Source: an uncultured Bacteroidales bacterium
GTDB taxonomy: Bacteria; Bacteroidota; Bacteroidia; Bacteroidales; Lentimicrobiaceae
Reading direction: 5' to 3'
NCBI GenBank assembly: GCA_937894795.1
Contig: CALCQV010000101.1
Location: forward strand, 21,351 to 85,350
Length of the DNA stretch: 64,000 nucleotides
Part shown: positions 1-8,789 of the stretch, in pieces
Layout of the letters: every line of letters begins with the position of its first letter
Numbering within the stretch: position 1 is the stretch's first letter
Notes under the pieces: model-generated
Seen by the model: the letters and a program-made list of their open reading frames with translations, nothing else
The model's database searches: none
What the model was told of the DNA's origin: nothing
Program-made: the position numbers and the translations under genes

Positions 1-60
1 TGATTCTGTGGCCATAGCAATTAGCATCACCACAAGTAATAAATTAGTTAACTTTTTCAT
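1..60 (-). CDS. Partial CDS: N-terminus of an exported protein
   Basis: Only the first 20 codons lie in the window; the gene starts with ATG at 58-60 and runs off the left edge on the minus strand. They encode a lysine-containing N-terminus (MKKLTN) followed by a hydrophobic stretch rich in Leu, Val, Met and Ala, which is the n- and h-region of a signal peptide. The frame is open to the edge. The mature protein is not visible, so no function can be given. It is transcribed divergently from guaB, with about 380 bases between the two start codons. Confidence 0.6.
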   Translation of the reverse strand, partial: MKKLTNLLLVVMLIAMATES

Positions 61-440
61 AGTAAATAGTTGATTATTACCTACTCGTAAGGCTTTTCGG
101 ATCCGCCGCTTCTGATGGATTACGACCTTCAAAAGACTACATAAAAATAGGGGTAACAATTGATATTTACAAATGTTTTATATCCAATTGCGTCAAAGAG
201 GAAAAATATTTCATTGATGTAAACGCTCATATAAGTCATTGGTAGCCGGTGAGCATAGAATATGCTATGAGTATAATCATTAAGGTTCAGAATATCAAGT
301 AGATAAATGCTCTTCAAGATGATTGCTTACAAATGAACGGTTGATGCCTGAAATTTTAGGATTATTTAAGACCAGGATGGCTTTAAGCGGGCGAACTTTA
401 TTAATTTTAATTAACTTTGCAAATTCCAAAAAGTAGATAT
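61..440. other. Intergenic region between divergent genes
   Basis: About 380 bases hold no credible gene; the one 62-codon open frame (129-317, minus) has no recognisable composition or family. The region contains a near-perfect inverted repeat, CAATTGATAT at 157-166 facing ATATCCAATTG at 180-190, and a small hairpin AGCATA-GAA-TATGCT at 252-266. The guaB promoter box lies at its right end. No purine riboswitch or tRNA pattern was seen. Confidence 0.5.
412..419 (+). promoter_or_regulatory. Bacteroidota-type -7 promoter box of guaB
   Basis: TAACTTTG matches the Bacteroidota sigma-ABfr -7 consensus TAnnTTTG and is followed by C. It lies 21 bases before the ATG at 441, so the transcript would start at about 425. 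This argues against the upstream in-frame TTG at 417, which overlaps the box. No clear -33 TTG is seen at the usual distance. Confidence 0.5.
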
Positions 441-1910
441 ATGTCGTTCAGCAATGATAAACTAGTGGGTGAAGGTTATACATACGACGATGTACTCCTT
501 GTACCCGCCTATTCTGAGATACTTCCCCGTGAAGTGGACACAAGTTCCAGATTTTCAAGAAATATAAAGGTCAACATTCCAATTGTGTCAGCAGCCATGG
601 ATACGGTAACTGATTCTGTAATGGCCATTGCCATGGCCCAGGAAGGTGGAATTGGAGTATTGCATAAGAATATGACTATTGAGGATCAAGCTAATGAAGT
701 GAGGAAAGTAAAAAGGGCTGAAAATGGAATGATACTTGACCCAATCACCCTTCAGGAAGGTGCGCGTGTAGCTGATGCTCTGAAAATAATGGCCGACTTC
801 AAGATAGGAGGGATACCGGTTATTGACGCTAATAATAAACTTGTCGGTATAATTACCAACCGTGATCTACGTTTTGAGAGAGACCCTCGCCGTCCGGTTT
901 ATGAGGTGATGACTAAAGAGAACCTTATCACGACAACAGAATTTACTGATTTTGAGAAGGCCGCCGATATATTGCAGGAGTACAAGATTGAGAAGTTACC
1001 GGTTGTTGATAAGGATTTCAAGCTGATAGGCCTGATTACCTATAAGGATATCATCAAAATAAAGGCCAGACCCAATGCGTGTAAAGACGAGAGAGGCCGT
1101 CTAAGGGTGGCAGCTGCTGTTGGTGTTACCCGCGATATGGTTGAAAGAGTAGAAGCTCTAGTCGCCAATGGCGTGGATGCTATTGTGATAGATACTGCTC
1201 ATGGCCATTCAAAAGGAGTTATGGATGCTGCTAAACTTTTTAAAAAGTACTTTCCTAATACAGAATTGATAATCGGTAATGTTGGAACAGCTGAAGCTGC
1301 AAGAGATTTAATGAAGCTTAAAATTGACGGCATAAAAGTGGGTATTGGTCCTGGGTCAATATGCACAACCCGTATTATTGCCGGTATTGGTGTTCCTCAA
1401 CTTACAGCTGTTAATGAGGTGGCCCGTGAGCTTAAAGGAAGTGGTATACCGGTTATAGCTGATGGTGGAATTCGATATACCGGTGATATTCCTAAGGCTA
1501 TAGCTGCCGGCGCTGATTGTATAATGGCAGGCAGTCTCTTTGCCGGAGTGGAAGAATCACCCGGTGAAACAATCATTTTTGAAGGAAGGAAATATAAGAC
1601 ATACAGAGGTATGGGATCAGTTGAAGCTATGCAGAAGGGTTCTAAGGATCGATATTTTCAGGATGCAGAGGATGATATCAAAAAGCTGGTACCTGAAGGA
1701 ATTGTTGGTAGAGTGCCTTATAAAGGAACTCTTTCAGAAGTGATACATCAACTTGTGGGCGGACTAAGATCAGGAATGGGATATACAGGGTCAGCCACTA
1801 TTGAACAACTCCAGCTGGCCAGGTTTATGAAAATAACAACCGCAGGTGTTACTGAAAGTCATCCACACGATATTACCATCACCAGGGAGGCTCCTAATTA
1901 TAGCCGGTAA
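441..1910 (+). CDS. guaB: Inosine-5'-monophosphate dehydrogenase
   Basis: Catalyses NAD-dependent oxidation of IMP to XMP, the committed step of guanine nucleotide synthesis, in the cytosol. The 489-residue product has the family layout: an N-terminal barrel half (EGYTYDDVLLVPAYSE), two CBS domains at about residues 93-210, and the second barrel half with the active-site loop GPGSICTTR whose Cys308 forms the covalent adduct. The flap and C-terminal parts are present and the length is normal. I chose ATG 441 over the in-frame TTG at 417 because MSFSNDKLVGEG matches usual IMPDH starts and because a promoter box covers the TTG. It is followed after 78 bases by the PPIase genes. Confidence 0.97.
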   Translation: MSFSNDKLVGEGYTYDDVLLVPAYSEILPREVDTSSRFSRNIKVNIPIVSAAMDTVTDSVMAIAMAQEGGIGVLHKNMTIEDQANEVRKVKRAENGMILDPITLQEGARVADALKIMADFKIGGIPVIDANNKLVGIITNRDLRFERDPRRPVYEVMTKENLITTTEFTDFEKAADILQEYKIEKLPVVDKDFKLIGLITYKDIIKIKARPNACKDERGRLRVAAAVGVTRDMVERVEALVANGVDAIVIDTAHGHSKGVMDAAKLFKKYFPNTELIIGNVGTAEAARDLMKLKIDGIKVGIGPGSICTTRIIAGIGVPQLTAVNEVARELKGSGIPVIADGGIRYTGDIPKAIAAGADCIMAGSLFAGVEESPGETIIFEGRKYKTYRGMGSVEAMQKGSKDRYFQDAEDDIKKLVPEGIVGRVPYKGTLSEVIHQLVGGLRSGMGYTGSATIEQLQLARFMKITTAGVTESHPHDITITREAPNYSR

Positions 1911-1988
1911 TCATAATGACTTACAGGATTCTAAAAATAACTAGCAATTGAAATAACCCAGAATACAATCTGAAATTTTAAACAAAAC

Positions 1989-3998
1989 ATGAATATCCTT
2001 ACAATGAAAAAGAAACAGTATGCCATCTCTGTACTAATAAGCGTGATAACTCTAATGTTGATGACACCTGTTGCAGCGCAGGAAAAAGATCCGGTTGTAC
2101 TCAAAGTTGCCAATGAAGAGATTACCCGTGGTGAGTTTCTTAATATCTACCAGAAGAATAATGTAAATGGTGACGCCATTGATAGAAAATCACTGGAAGA
2201 ATATATGGAGCTATACATCAACTTCCGCCTTAAAGTTAAAGAAGCTGAAAGTTTAGGTATGGATACCATGCGTTCGTTTAAGGATGAACTGGCAGGTTAC
2301 CGCAAACAACTTGCTCAACCCTATCTTATTGATGAGAAAATGAACAAGGCATTGCTGGAAGAAGCATATGAACATAAGAAAGAAGATATTCGTGCCAGTC
2401 ACCTGTTGGTTAAAGTTGATAGAGGAGCTTCACCCGAAGATACATTGGCAGCCTACAAGAAGATTATGAGCATTCGTAAGCGAATATTGAATGGAGAAGA
2501 CTTTGGCAAAGTGGCTATGGAAAACTCTGATGACCTTTCAGCCAGTGACAGGACAGTAGATAATAAAACCATTAAAGGAAATAAGGGTGATCTCGGATAT
2601 TTTACTGTTTTTGATATGGTTTATCCATTTGAGACAGGGGCATATAAAACTAAAGTTGGCGAGGTATCTATGCCAATACGCAGTGATTTTGGATATCACT
2701 TGATTAAAGTTACTGACCGTAAGCCAGCATTAGGAAGAGTTCAGGTAGCTCATATTTTGATGAGAGCACCGGCTAATGCCACAGCCGCTGACAGTGCTGA
2801 AATGGATCGCAAAGCGCTGGAAGTATTTAACAAATTGAAAGAAGGCGAGGATTTTTCCTCAATGGCTAAGCAGTATTCAGAAGACAAAACAACAGCCACC
2901 AAAGGAGGCGTTTTACCATGGTTTGGAGCTAATCGCATGATTCCTGAATTCATAAAAGAAGTTTCAAAACTTAAGGAATCCGGTGAGATTTCCAAACCCT
3001 TCACATCTTCATTTGGGTGGCATATAGTTAAACTACTTGAAAGAAAAGAAATAGGTTCTTATGAAGATAATCTGAATGACCTGAAGCAGAATCTTTCACG
3101 CAGTGACAGGGCTAAAAAGAGTGAAGAGGCGTTGCTAAACCGCATTAAGGAAGAGTATAAGTTTACTCAGAAACTGAAAGTTAGAAATGAATTCTATAAA
3201 GTGATAACTGATACCATCTTCAAGGGAGGATGGAATATAAATGCGGCAAAAGGGATGAATAAGAATATGTTTACCATTGGACGTCGTAATTATACTCAGT
3301 CAGACTTTGCCCAATGGATAGCATCAAATCAGCGACAGGGAGCTAAAGAGAGCATTCCCTTATATGTTGACAGAATGTATGCTACGTTTGTTAATCAGAA
3401 ACTGTTGGAATATGAGGACAGCCAGCTGGAACGAAAATATCCGGAGTTCAGAATGCTCATGAAAGAGTATAGAGATGGAATTCTGTTATTCGAACTCACT
3501 GAACAGAAAATATGGTCAAAAGCAAGTAAAGACACGTTGGGACTTGAATCTTATTATAGTGCAAATAAAAACAACTATATGTGGGGACAGCGTGTTGACG
3601 CTTCAATATTCACATTGAATACTACAGAAAAGAAAATCATTGATCAATTAAAATCTTTAGTTAATAAAGGACTTACTGATACTGAACTTCTTGAAATGAT
3701 AAACAATGACAGTACAACTGTACTGTCAATTGATCGTCGTAAGTACGAAAAAGGTGACAATGCTTTGGTAGATAATATGAAATGGAAATCCGGGGAAGTA
3801 GCAGAAACAGTTGAAAATGGGAAAGCCACTCTTGTAAGAATCAATACCTTAATAGCACCGGAACCTAAAAAACTGAACGAAGCCCGTGGTATTGTTACAG
3901 CAAACTATCAGGATTATCTGGAGCAGGAATGGATCAAGGAATTAAGAAATAAATACTCTTTTGAAGTAAATGAAGAGGTGCTAACATCAATAAAATAA
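1989..3998 (+). CDS. Periplasmic peptidylprolyl isomerase with two parvulin domains (SurA/PpiC family)
   Basis: A 669-residue exported chaperone-like isomerase. An N-terminal signal peptide ends near AAQEKD; a SurA-like helical N-domain follows (VANEEITRGEFLNIY). Two parvulin domains follow at about residues 135-240 and 250-355, recognised by the ASHLLVKV and VAHILMRA openings and by the GDLGYF and GVLPWFG segments, each closing with a GYHLIKV or GWHIVKL strand. The C-terminal 300 residues have no domain I recognise. ATG 2004 (MKKKQY) is an equally possible start. It overlaps the next gene by one base (TAATG), so the three PPIase-family genes are probably one operon. Expected role: folding of outer-membrane or secreted proteins; the exact clients are unknown. 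Confidence 0.88.
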   Translation: MNILTMKKKQYAISVLISVITLMLMTPVAAQEKDPVVLKVANEEITRGEFLNIYQKNNVNGDAIDRKSLEEYMELYINFRLKVKEAESLGMDTMRSFKDELAGYRKQLAQPYLIDEKMNKALLEEAYEHKKEDIRASHLLVKVDRGASPEDTLAAYKKIMSIRKRILNGEDFGKVAMENSDDLSASDRTVDNKTIKGNKGDLGYFTVFDMVYPFETGAYKTKVGEVSMPIRSDFGYHLIKVTDRKPALGRVQVAHILMRAPANATAADSAEMDRKALEVFNKLKEGEDFSSMAKQYSEDKTTATKGGVLPWFGANRMIPEFIKEVSKLKESGEISKPFTSSFGWHIVKLLERKEIGSYEDNLNDLKQNLSRSDRAKKSEEALLNRIKEEYKFTQKLKVRNEFYKVITDTIFKGGWNINAAKGMNKNMFTIGRRNYTQSDFAQWIASNQRQGAKESIPLYVDRMYATFVNQKLLEYEDSQLERKYPEFRMLMKEYRDGILLFELTEQKIWSKASKDTLGLESYYSANKNNYMWGQRVDASIFTLNTTEKKIIDQLKSLVNKGLTDTELLEMINNDSTTVLSIDRRKYEKGDNALVDNMKWKSGEVAETVENGKATLVRINTLIAPEPKKLNEARGIVTANYQDYLEQEWIKELRNKYSFEVNEEVLTSIK

Positions 3999-4864
3999 TG
4001 CATTTCAGGGTACTATTTCTTTTCATACTGATAATTGCTGTGTTTACCAATATCGGCTGTAATAAGTTTGATTCAGTTAAGCGTGGACAAGTGATTGCGG
4101 TATGCTATGGTCAGAATCTTTATCATGAAGATATCAGTGAGATAGTACCACCAGGTACCTCAGCCAACGATAGCATTGCTATTATTAAGCAGTTCATAAA
4201 TAATTGGATAATGCAACAGATAATGCTGCATCAGGCTGAGAAGAATCTGTCAGTTTCGCAGAAGGACTTTAAAGAGCAGGTGGAATCTTATCGCAATTCA
4301 CTGGTTATTTACGCCTATGAGAGTGAGTTGATACAACAGAAACTTGACACTGTAATCACCATGGCTCAGATAGAGGAATTCTATAATAATAACCAGAATG
4401 ATTTTCAATTACATGAAGATATAGTCAGGGTGAGGTATGTAAAGATTCCTGAAATAGGGCAAAAGCCTGATCTGGTAAAAAAGGTGACCAAGCTTTTAAA
4501 GTCAGAAGATGAAGATGATGTTGAGAAGTTATATGAGCTCTGTGAGCAGTCAATGTTAAATTGCTATCTGGAAGATGAAACATGGATAAGATTCGACGAT
4601 TTGTTAAATGAAATACCGATAAAAACAGATGACCGTGAGGCTTTTTTAAGTAACCGGAAGTACTATGAGACCAAGGATTCACTCTATATGTATCAGGTGA
4701 ATTTTCTGGAAAGTAAGACTAAAGAGGGTGTTTCACCGTTGTCATTTGAAGTTAAAAATATCAGAAACCTTTTGTTAAATCGTCGCAAAATTGAACTTAT
4801 GGATCGTATGCAACAAGATTTATTCCAGGAAGCACTTAAAAACAAGGAGTTTACGATCTATTAA
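3998..4864 (+). CDS. SurA/PpiC-related lipoprotein with degenerate isomerase domain
   Basis: A 288-residue lipoprotein: hydrophobic N-terminus ending in a lipobox (TNIGC, Cys21). A SurA-like helical N-domain follows (NDSIAIIKQFINNWIMQQIML), then EEFYNNNQNDFQLHEDIVRVRYVKI, which resembles the linker and first strand of a parvulin domain. The domain after it lacks the usual GGxLG and G-x-H-I/L motifs, so isomerase activity is doubtful. The start codon overlaps the previous stop (TAATG), which implies translational coupling, and surA follows 24 bases later. I infer a membrane-anchored chaperone partner of the two flanking PPIases. Confidence 0.72.
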   Translation: MHFRVLFLFILIIAVFTNIGCNKFDSVKRGQVIAVCYGQNLYHEDISEIVPPGTSANDSIAIIKQFINNWIMQQIMLHQAEKNLSVSQKDFKEQVESYRNSLVIYAYESELIQQKLDTVITMAQIEEFYNNNQNDFQLHEDIVRVRYVKIPEIGQKPDLVKKVTKLLKSEDEDDVEKLYELCEQSMLNCYLEDETWIRFDDLLNEIPIKTDDREAFLSNRKYYETKDSLYMYQVNFLESKTKEGVSPLSFEVKNIRNLLLNRRKIELMDRMQQDLFQEALKNKEFTIY

Positions 4865-4888
4865 ACATATTCCCTGAAAAAAACGAAG

Positions 4889-6235
4889 ATGAAAAAAATA
4901 TCAAGTATACTTGTAATATTAATACTCCTGTCAAGTATTAACCGCAGTATTGCTCAAGAACAGGTTATTGATGAAGTGGTTGCAGTGGTTGGTGCAAATT
5001 ATATCCTGGCATCAGAAGTTGAAACGCAATACATTCAATACAGAGAACAAGGAGCTGTCTCGGATGCCCGGGCTTTAAGATGCAGAATATTTGAAGACTT
5101 GCTTTTTCAAAAACTAATGCTGAATCAGGCAGAGTTAGACAGTGTAGTAATTACAGATGATATGGTTAATCAAACAATGGATGCCAGATTTAGGTATTAC
5201 ATCCAGCAGTTTGGTTCACAGGAAAAGATGGAGAAGTTCTATAAGAAATCACTGCTTGAAATCAGAGAGGACTTCCGTTCGGTCGTCAAGCAACAATTGA
5301 TGGTTGATGAAGTGCAACAAAAGCTGGTAAAAGATATTAAAGTAACACCTGCCGAGGTTAGGCGCATGTTCAATGAACTGCCTAAAGATAGTGTGCCTAT
5401 GATTGAAAAGGAATATGAAATAGGGAGAATTGTCAAAGAACCGGCAATCAGTAAAGAAGAAATGGATGCTACAAGGGATCGGCTTAGAGCATTGCGTGAG
5501 CGAATACTGAACGGTGAGAATTTCAATGCTTTAGCTGTGCTTTATTCTGAAGATCCGGGTTCCTCAAAAAAAGGTGGTGAAATAGGATTTGTCGGCCGTG
5601 GACAGCTATATCCCGAGTATGAAGCTGCATCTTTTCAACTTAAAAAAGGGGAAATATCTGATATAATTAAAACCAAGGCAGGATATCACATAATTCAATT
5701 AATAGAGAGAAGAGGTGAGCAGATTAATACACGGCATATACTGTTGATGCCTAAAGTCTCAGAGGAAGAAATCAATAAAGCATCCAAACTCTTGGATAGT
5801 GTGTCAGTACTTATTAGAGAGAAGAAGTTGACATTTGAAGAAGCCGCTCTCAAGTATTCTGATGATCCGGGTAAGATAAATGGTGGTTTGATAGTTAATC
5901 CAAATTCAGGAAATACACGATTCCCTGCTGCGCAGCTTGATCTTAAGGTATTAAATGTTGTGGAAAAGCTCAATACAGGTGATGTGTCCCGACCTATTGC
6001 ACTGCTAAATGATGAAGGGAAACAGACTCTCCAATTGCTTTACCTGGCCACTCAAACTATACCGCACAGGGCAAACCTTAAGGAAGATTACAATGAAATT
6101 CAGGAGTGGGCACTTAATAAGAAGAAGGGTGAAGTGATTGACAAGTGGCTCAGTGACAAAATATCAAAGACATACTTCAGAATAAGTGAAGGATATAAGG
6201 ATTGTAAATTTATGCATGACTGGGAAATAAAATAG
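4889..6235 (+). CDS. surA: SurA-type periplasmic chaperone / peptidylprolyl isomerase
   Basis: A 448-residue exported protein with a signal peptide (MKKISSILVILILL, cleavage near SIAQ). The SurA N-terminal domain opens with IDEVVAVVGANYILASEVE, the classic start of mature SurA. Parvulin domain 1 lies at about residues 170-280 (EYEIGRIV, GEIGFVGRGQL, KAGYHIIQLIE). Domain 2 at about 285-390 begins NTRHILLMP and is less regular. SurA escorts unfolded outer-membrane proteins through the periplasm to the Bam machinery. It is the third PPIase-family gene in a row and ends about 100 bases before moxR. Length agrees with Bacteroidota SurA. Symbol given on domain order and length. Confidence 0.85.
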   Translation: MKKISSILVILILLSSINRSIAQEQVIDEVVAVVGANYILASEVETQYIQYREQGAVSDARALRCRIFEDLLFQKLMLNQAELDSVVITDDMVNQTMDARFRYYIQQFGSQEKMEKFYKKSLLEIREDFRSVVKQQLMVDEVQQKLVKDIKVTPAEVRRMFNELPKDSVPMIEKEYEIGRIVKEPAISKEEMDATRDRLRALRERILNGENFNALAVLYSEDPGSSKKGGEIGFVGRGQLYPEYEAASFQLKKGEISDIIKTKAGYHIIQLIERRGEQINTRHILLMPKVSEEEINKASKLLDSVSVLIREKKLTFEEAALKYSDDPGKINGGLIVNPNSGNTRFPAAQLDLKVLNVVEKLNTGDVSRPIALLNDEGKQTLQLLYLATQTIPHRANLKEDYNEIQEWALNKKKGEVIDKWLSDKISKTYFRISEGYKDCKFMHDWEIK

Positions 6236-6332
6236 CTGGCATATCAGGCCACTTTACCTGATAAACACTATATATATTCTCAACCGGCATACCGGTATTG
6301 ATTATTATTTATCAGTTAATAAATCATTTGAA

Positions 6333-7301
6333 ATGATCACTTTTAAATCAGATGTTGAAGCAGTTGACTCATTCGTTGATAAATATAAACAACTAACAGG
6401 TGAGATTAGCAAAGTTATTGTTGGACAGGATGATGTAGTGAAGGATGTACTGATATGCATTTTCAGTAAAGGGCATGCATTGCTTGTTGGAGTACCCGGA
6501 CTTGCAAAAACATTGTTGGTTAATACTATAGCCAGATCACTTGGTTTGACATATAGCCGCATTCAATTTACCCCTGATTTGATGCCTTCAGATATATTGG
6601 GAACTGAGATATTGGATGAGAACCGACGATTCCGTTTTCTTAAAGGGCCAATATTCGCTAATATTATTTTGGCTGACGAGATCAACAGAACGCCGCCAAA
6701 AACACAATCAGCATTATTAGAAGCCATGCAGGAAAAAGCTGTAACTGTTGCTGGTGAAAGCCATCTGCTTGCAGAACCATTTTTTGTTTTGGCCACCCAA
6801 AACCCTATTGAGCAAGAGGGGACATACCCATTGCCAGAAGCACAACTAGACAGATTCATGCTGAATATCTGGCTTGATTATCCTTCGTTTGAGCAAGAAA
6901 TATCGGTTGTAAAAAATACCACCACAGAAAAGGTCAGTACCACGAATGTTGTTTTAACCACCGAAGAGATTTTATTCTATCAGAACCTTATAAGAAGAAT
7001 ACCGGTACCCGATAATGTATATCAGTATGCAGTTACAGTAGCGGCCCGTACCAGGCCGGGAACAAAGCATGCACATGAATGGGCAAATAAATATATTACA
7101 TGGGGAGCCGGTCCGCGTGCTTCACAATATATGATTATCGGTGCTAAATGCCATGCAGCCCTGAATGGTAAATATTCACCTGATATTGAAGATGTTCAAG
7201 CGGTGGCTACTAATATACTCCGACATCGTATTGTACGGAACTATAAAGCGGAAGCGGAAGGAATAACTGTAAAGGCAATTGTTGATAAACTACTTGAGTA
7301 A
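6333..7301 (+). CDS. MoxR-family AAA+ ATPase
   Basis: A 322-residue cytoplasmic AAA+ protein. Walker A is GVPGLAKT (residues 53-60), Walker B IILADEINR (111-119), and the sensor segment reads LATQNPIEQEG followed by LDRFML. These features and the length are diagnostic of MoxR. MoxR proteins act as chaperone-like ATPases that often work with von Willebrand A-domain proteins (the Bat proteins in Bacteroidota), but no such partner follows here; the next gene, 168 bases on, is an export adaptor. Its position behind the PPIase genes suggests a role in envelope protein maturation, which is inference. Confidence 0.92.
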   Translation: MITFKSDVEAVDSFVDKYKQLTGEISKVIVGQDDVVKDVLICIFSKGHALLVGVPGLAKTLLVNTIARSLGLTYSRIQFTPDLMPSDILGTEILDENRRFRFLKGPIFANIILADEINRTPPKTQSALLEAMQEKAVTVAGESHLLAEPFFVLATQNPIEQEGTYPLPEAQLDRFMLNIWLDYPSFEQEISVVKNTTTEKVSTTNVVLTTEEILFYQNLIRRIPVPDNVYQYAVTVAARTRPGTKHAHEWANKYITWGAGPRASQYMIIGAKCHAALNGKYSPDIEDVQAVATNILRHRIVRNYKAEAEGITVKAIVDKLLE

Positions 7302-7412
7302 TAGATTGCGACTAAGTAGAGAAATGTTCTGATTTGTCTTATTTTGACTTTGTTTCAATCAACCTGATAGTACACATTTATTATTTATATGCAGAATATC
7401 CCAATAAAGTAA

Positions 7413-7420
7413 TAATTTTG
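7413..7420 (+). promoter_or_regulatory. Possible -7 promoter box of the efflux operon
   Basis: TAATTTTG fits TAnnTTTG and lies 49 bases before the adaptor ATG at 7470, in a 168-base AT-rich gap after moxR. No convincing -33 TTG is seen. Confidence 0.35.
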
Positions 7421-7469
7421 TCGTTAAAGCACTAAGTATTACTTACAGTTATAAAAATAAGAAATTCCT

Positions 7470-8735
7470 ATGGCTCTTTTCTCTAATGGTCGACGATTTT
7501 GGATTATCGTCATCCTGATTGCAATTGTTATAACAGGTTCATCCTATTACTTCACCAGGAACAAGAAGACAGAAAATGCTATTATCGCTAAGGTGACATT
7601 TGGTGATTTTAAAATCGATGTTACTACAAGCGGGGAACTCGAAGCAAAAGATTCAGAGAATATCATGGGTCCTGCTGGTATGCGTGAAGTTCGCATTTGG
7701 CAGGTTCAGATTAGTGATATAGTTCCGGAAGGGACTTTGGTAGACTCCGGGCAATACGTTGCGACTCTTGACAGGGCTGAGATTACTAATAGGATGAAAG
7801 ACCTTGAGAGTGAGCTTGAAAAACTTGAATCGCAATATATCAAGACAAAACTTGATACATCAATGGATTTAAGAGCCGCCCGTGAAGAACTTATAAATCT
7901 CAAATATTCACTGGAAGAAAGAAATATTACTGTCGAACAGTCGATATATGAACCACCTGCAACACAAAGGCAAGCAAAGATAGATCTTGAAAAAGCTGAA
8001 CGGTCTTATCAACAGGCTGCTAAGAATTATAAATTACGATTGGATAAAGCTAATGCTAATATGCAGGAGGTGTCGGCTTCATATACCCAGGCGCAGCGAC
8101 GATTGGAGCAGATAAGGGAAGTGCTTGGCGGTTTTACTGTTACTGCTCCAAAAGCAGGTATGGTGATATATAAAAGGAACTGGGATGGATCGAAGTTGGG
8201 AGTGGGTTCAACAATGGGATCTTGGGAAAATGTGGTTGCTACACTGCCTAACCTTAAGGAGATGATATCTAAGACTTACGTTAACGAAATAGATATAAGT
8301 AAAGTAAAGACCGGACAGAAGGTGCAGATTAGTGTTGATGCATTCCCTGAAAGGAAATATACAGGTACTGTCTCTGAGGTAGCCAATATAGGTGAGCAGA
8401 TGCGAAACTCGAATGCTAAAGTATTTGAAGTAGTTATTAAAGTTCATGAATATGATAGTATTCTGCGTCCGGCAATGACAACGAAAAATATTATTAACAC
8501 GTCGGTGATTCCAAAGGTCCTGTATATCCCAATTGAAAGTGTACACAATTCAGATACAATAACTTATGTTTATATGGTTAATCATCGTACGAAGCAACAG
8601 ATTAGGACGGGTGCAACCAATGAAAACCAGATAGTTGTTAAAGAAGGATTAAAAGAAGGTGATGAAATCTATTTGTCGCCACCTGAGAAAGCTTCCGAGT
8701 GGAAACTCACACGACTGACTGGAAAAAAGGAATAG
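7470..8735 (+). CDS. HlyD/MacA-type periplasmic adaptor of an ABC export system
   Basis: A 421-residue membrane-fusion protein. One N-terminal membrane helix (about residues 10-27) anchors it in the inner membrane. A barrel-sandwich half, a long coiled-coil hairpin (about 110-215, rich in Glu, Lys, Arg and Gln), the second half (GFTVTAPKAGMVIYKRNW) and a beta-barrel domain (KVQISVDAFPERKYTGTVSE) follow in the normal order. It is the first gene of an adaptor-permease-TolC operon, so it should bridge the permease at 8790 to the outer-membrane channel at 10174. Substrate unknown. Confidence 0.88.
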   Translation: MALFSNGRRFWIIVILIAIVITGSSYYFTRNKKTENAIIAKVTFGDFKIDVTTSGELEAKDSENIMGPAGMREVRIWQVQISDIVPEGTLVDSGQYVATLDRAEITNRMKDLESELEKLESQYIKTKLDTSMDLRAAREELINLKYSLEERNITVEQSIYEPPATQRQAKIDLEKAERSYQQAAKNYKLRLDKANANMQEVSASYTQAQRRLEQIREVLGGFTVTAPKAGMVIYKRNWDGSKLGVGSTMGSWENVVATLPNLKEMISKTYVNEIDISKVKTGQKVQISVDAFPERKYTGTVSEVANIGEQMRNSNAKVFEVVIKVHEYDSILRPAMTTKNIINTSVIPKVLYIPIESVHNSDTITYVYMVNHRTKQQIRTGATNENQIVVKEGLKEGDEIYLSPPEKASEWKLTRLTGKKE

Positions 8736-8789
8736 TGAGCTTTTCTGGTTTTTCTAAATATATCTAGTCATAATTAAATATATTGATAC

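Noticed and set aside
129..317. 62-codon minus-strand open frame in the first intergenic region
   Set aside because: No family resemblance, no start signals, and composition of translated AT-rich non-coding DNA.
61..440. Purine riboswitch ahead of guaB
   Set aside because: The conserved junction and loop sequences of purine or PRPP riboswitches are not seen; guaB is not their usual target in this phylum.
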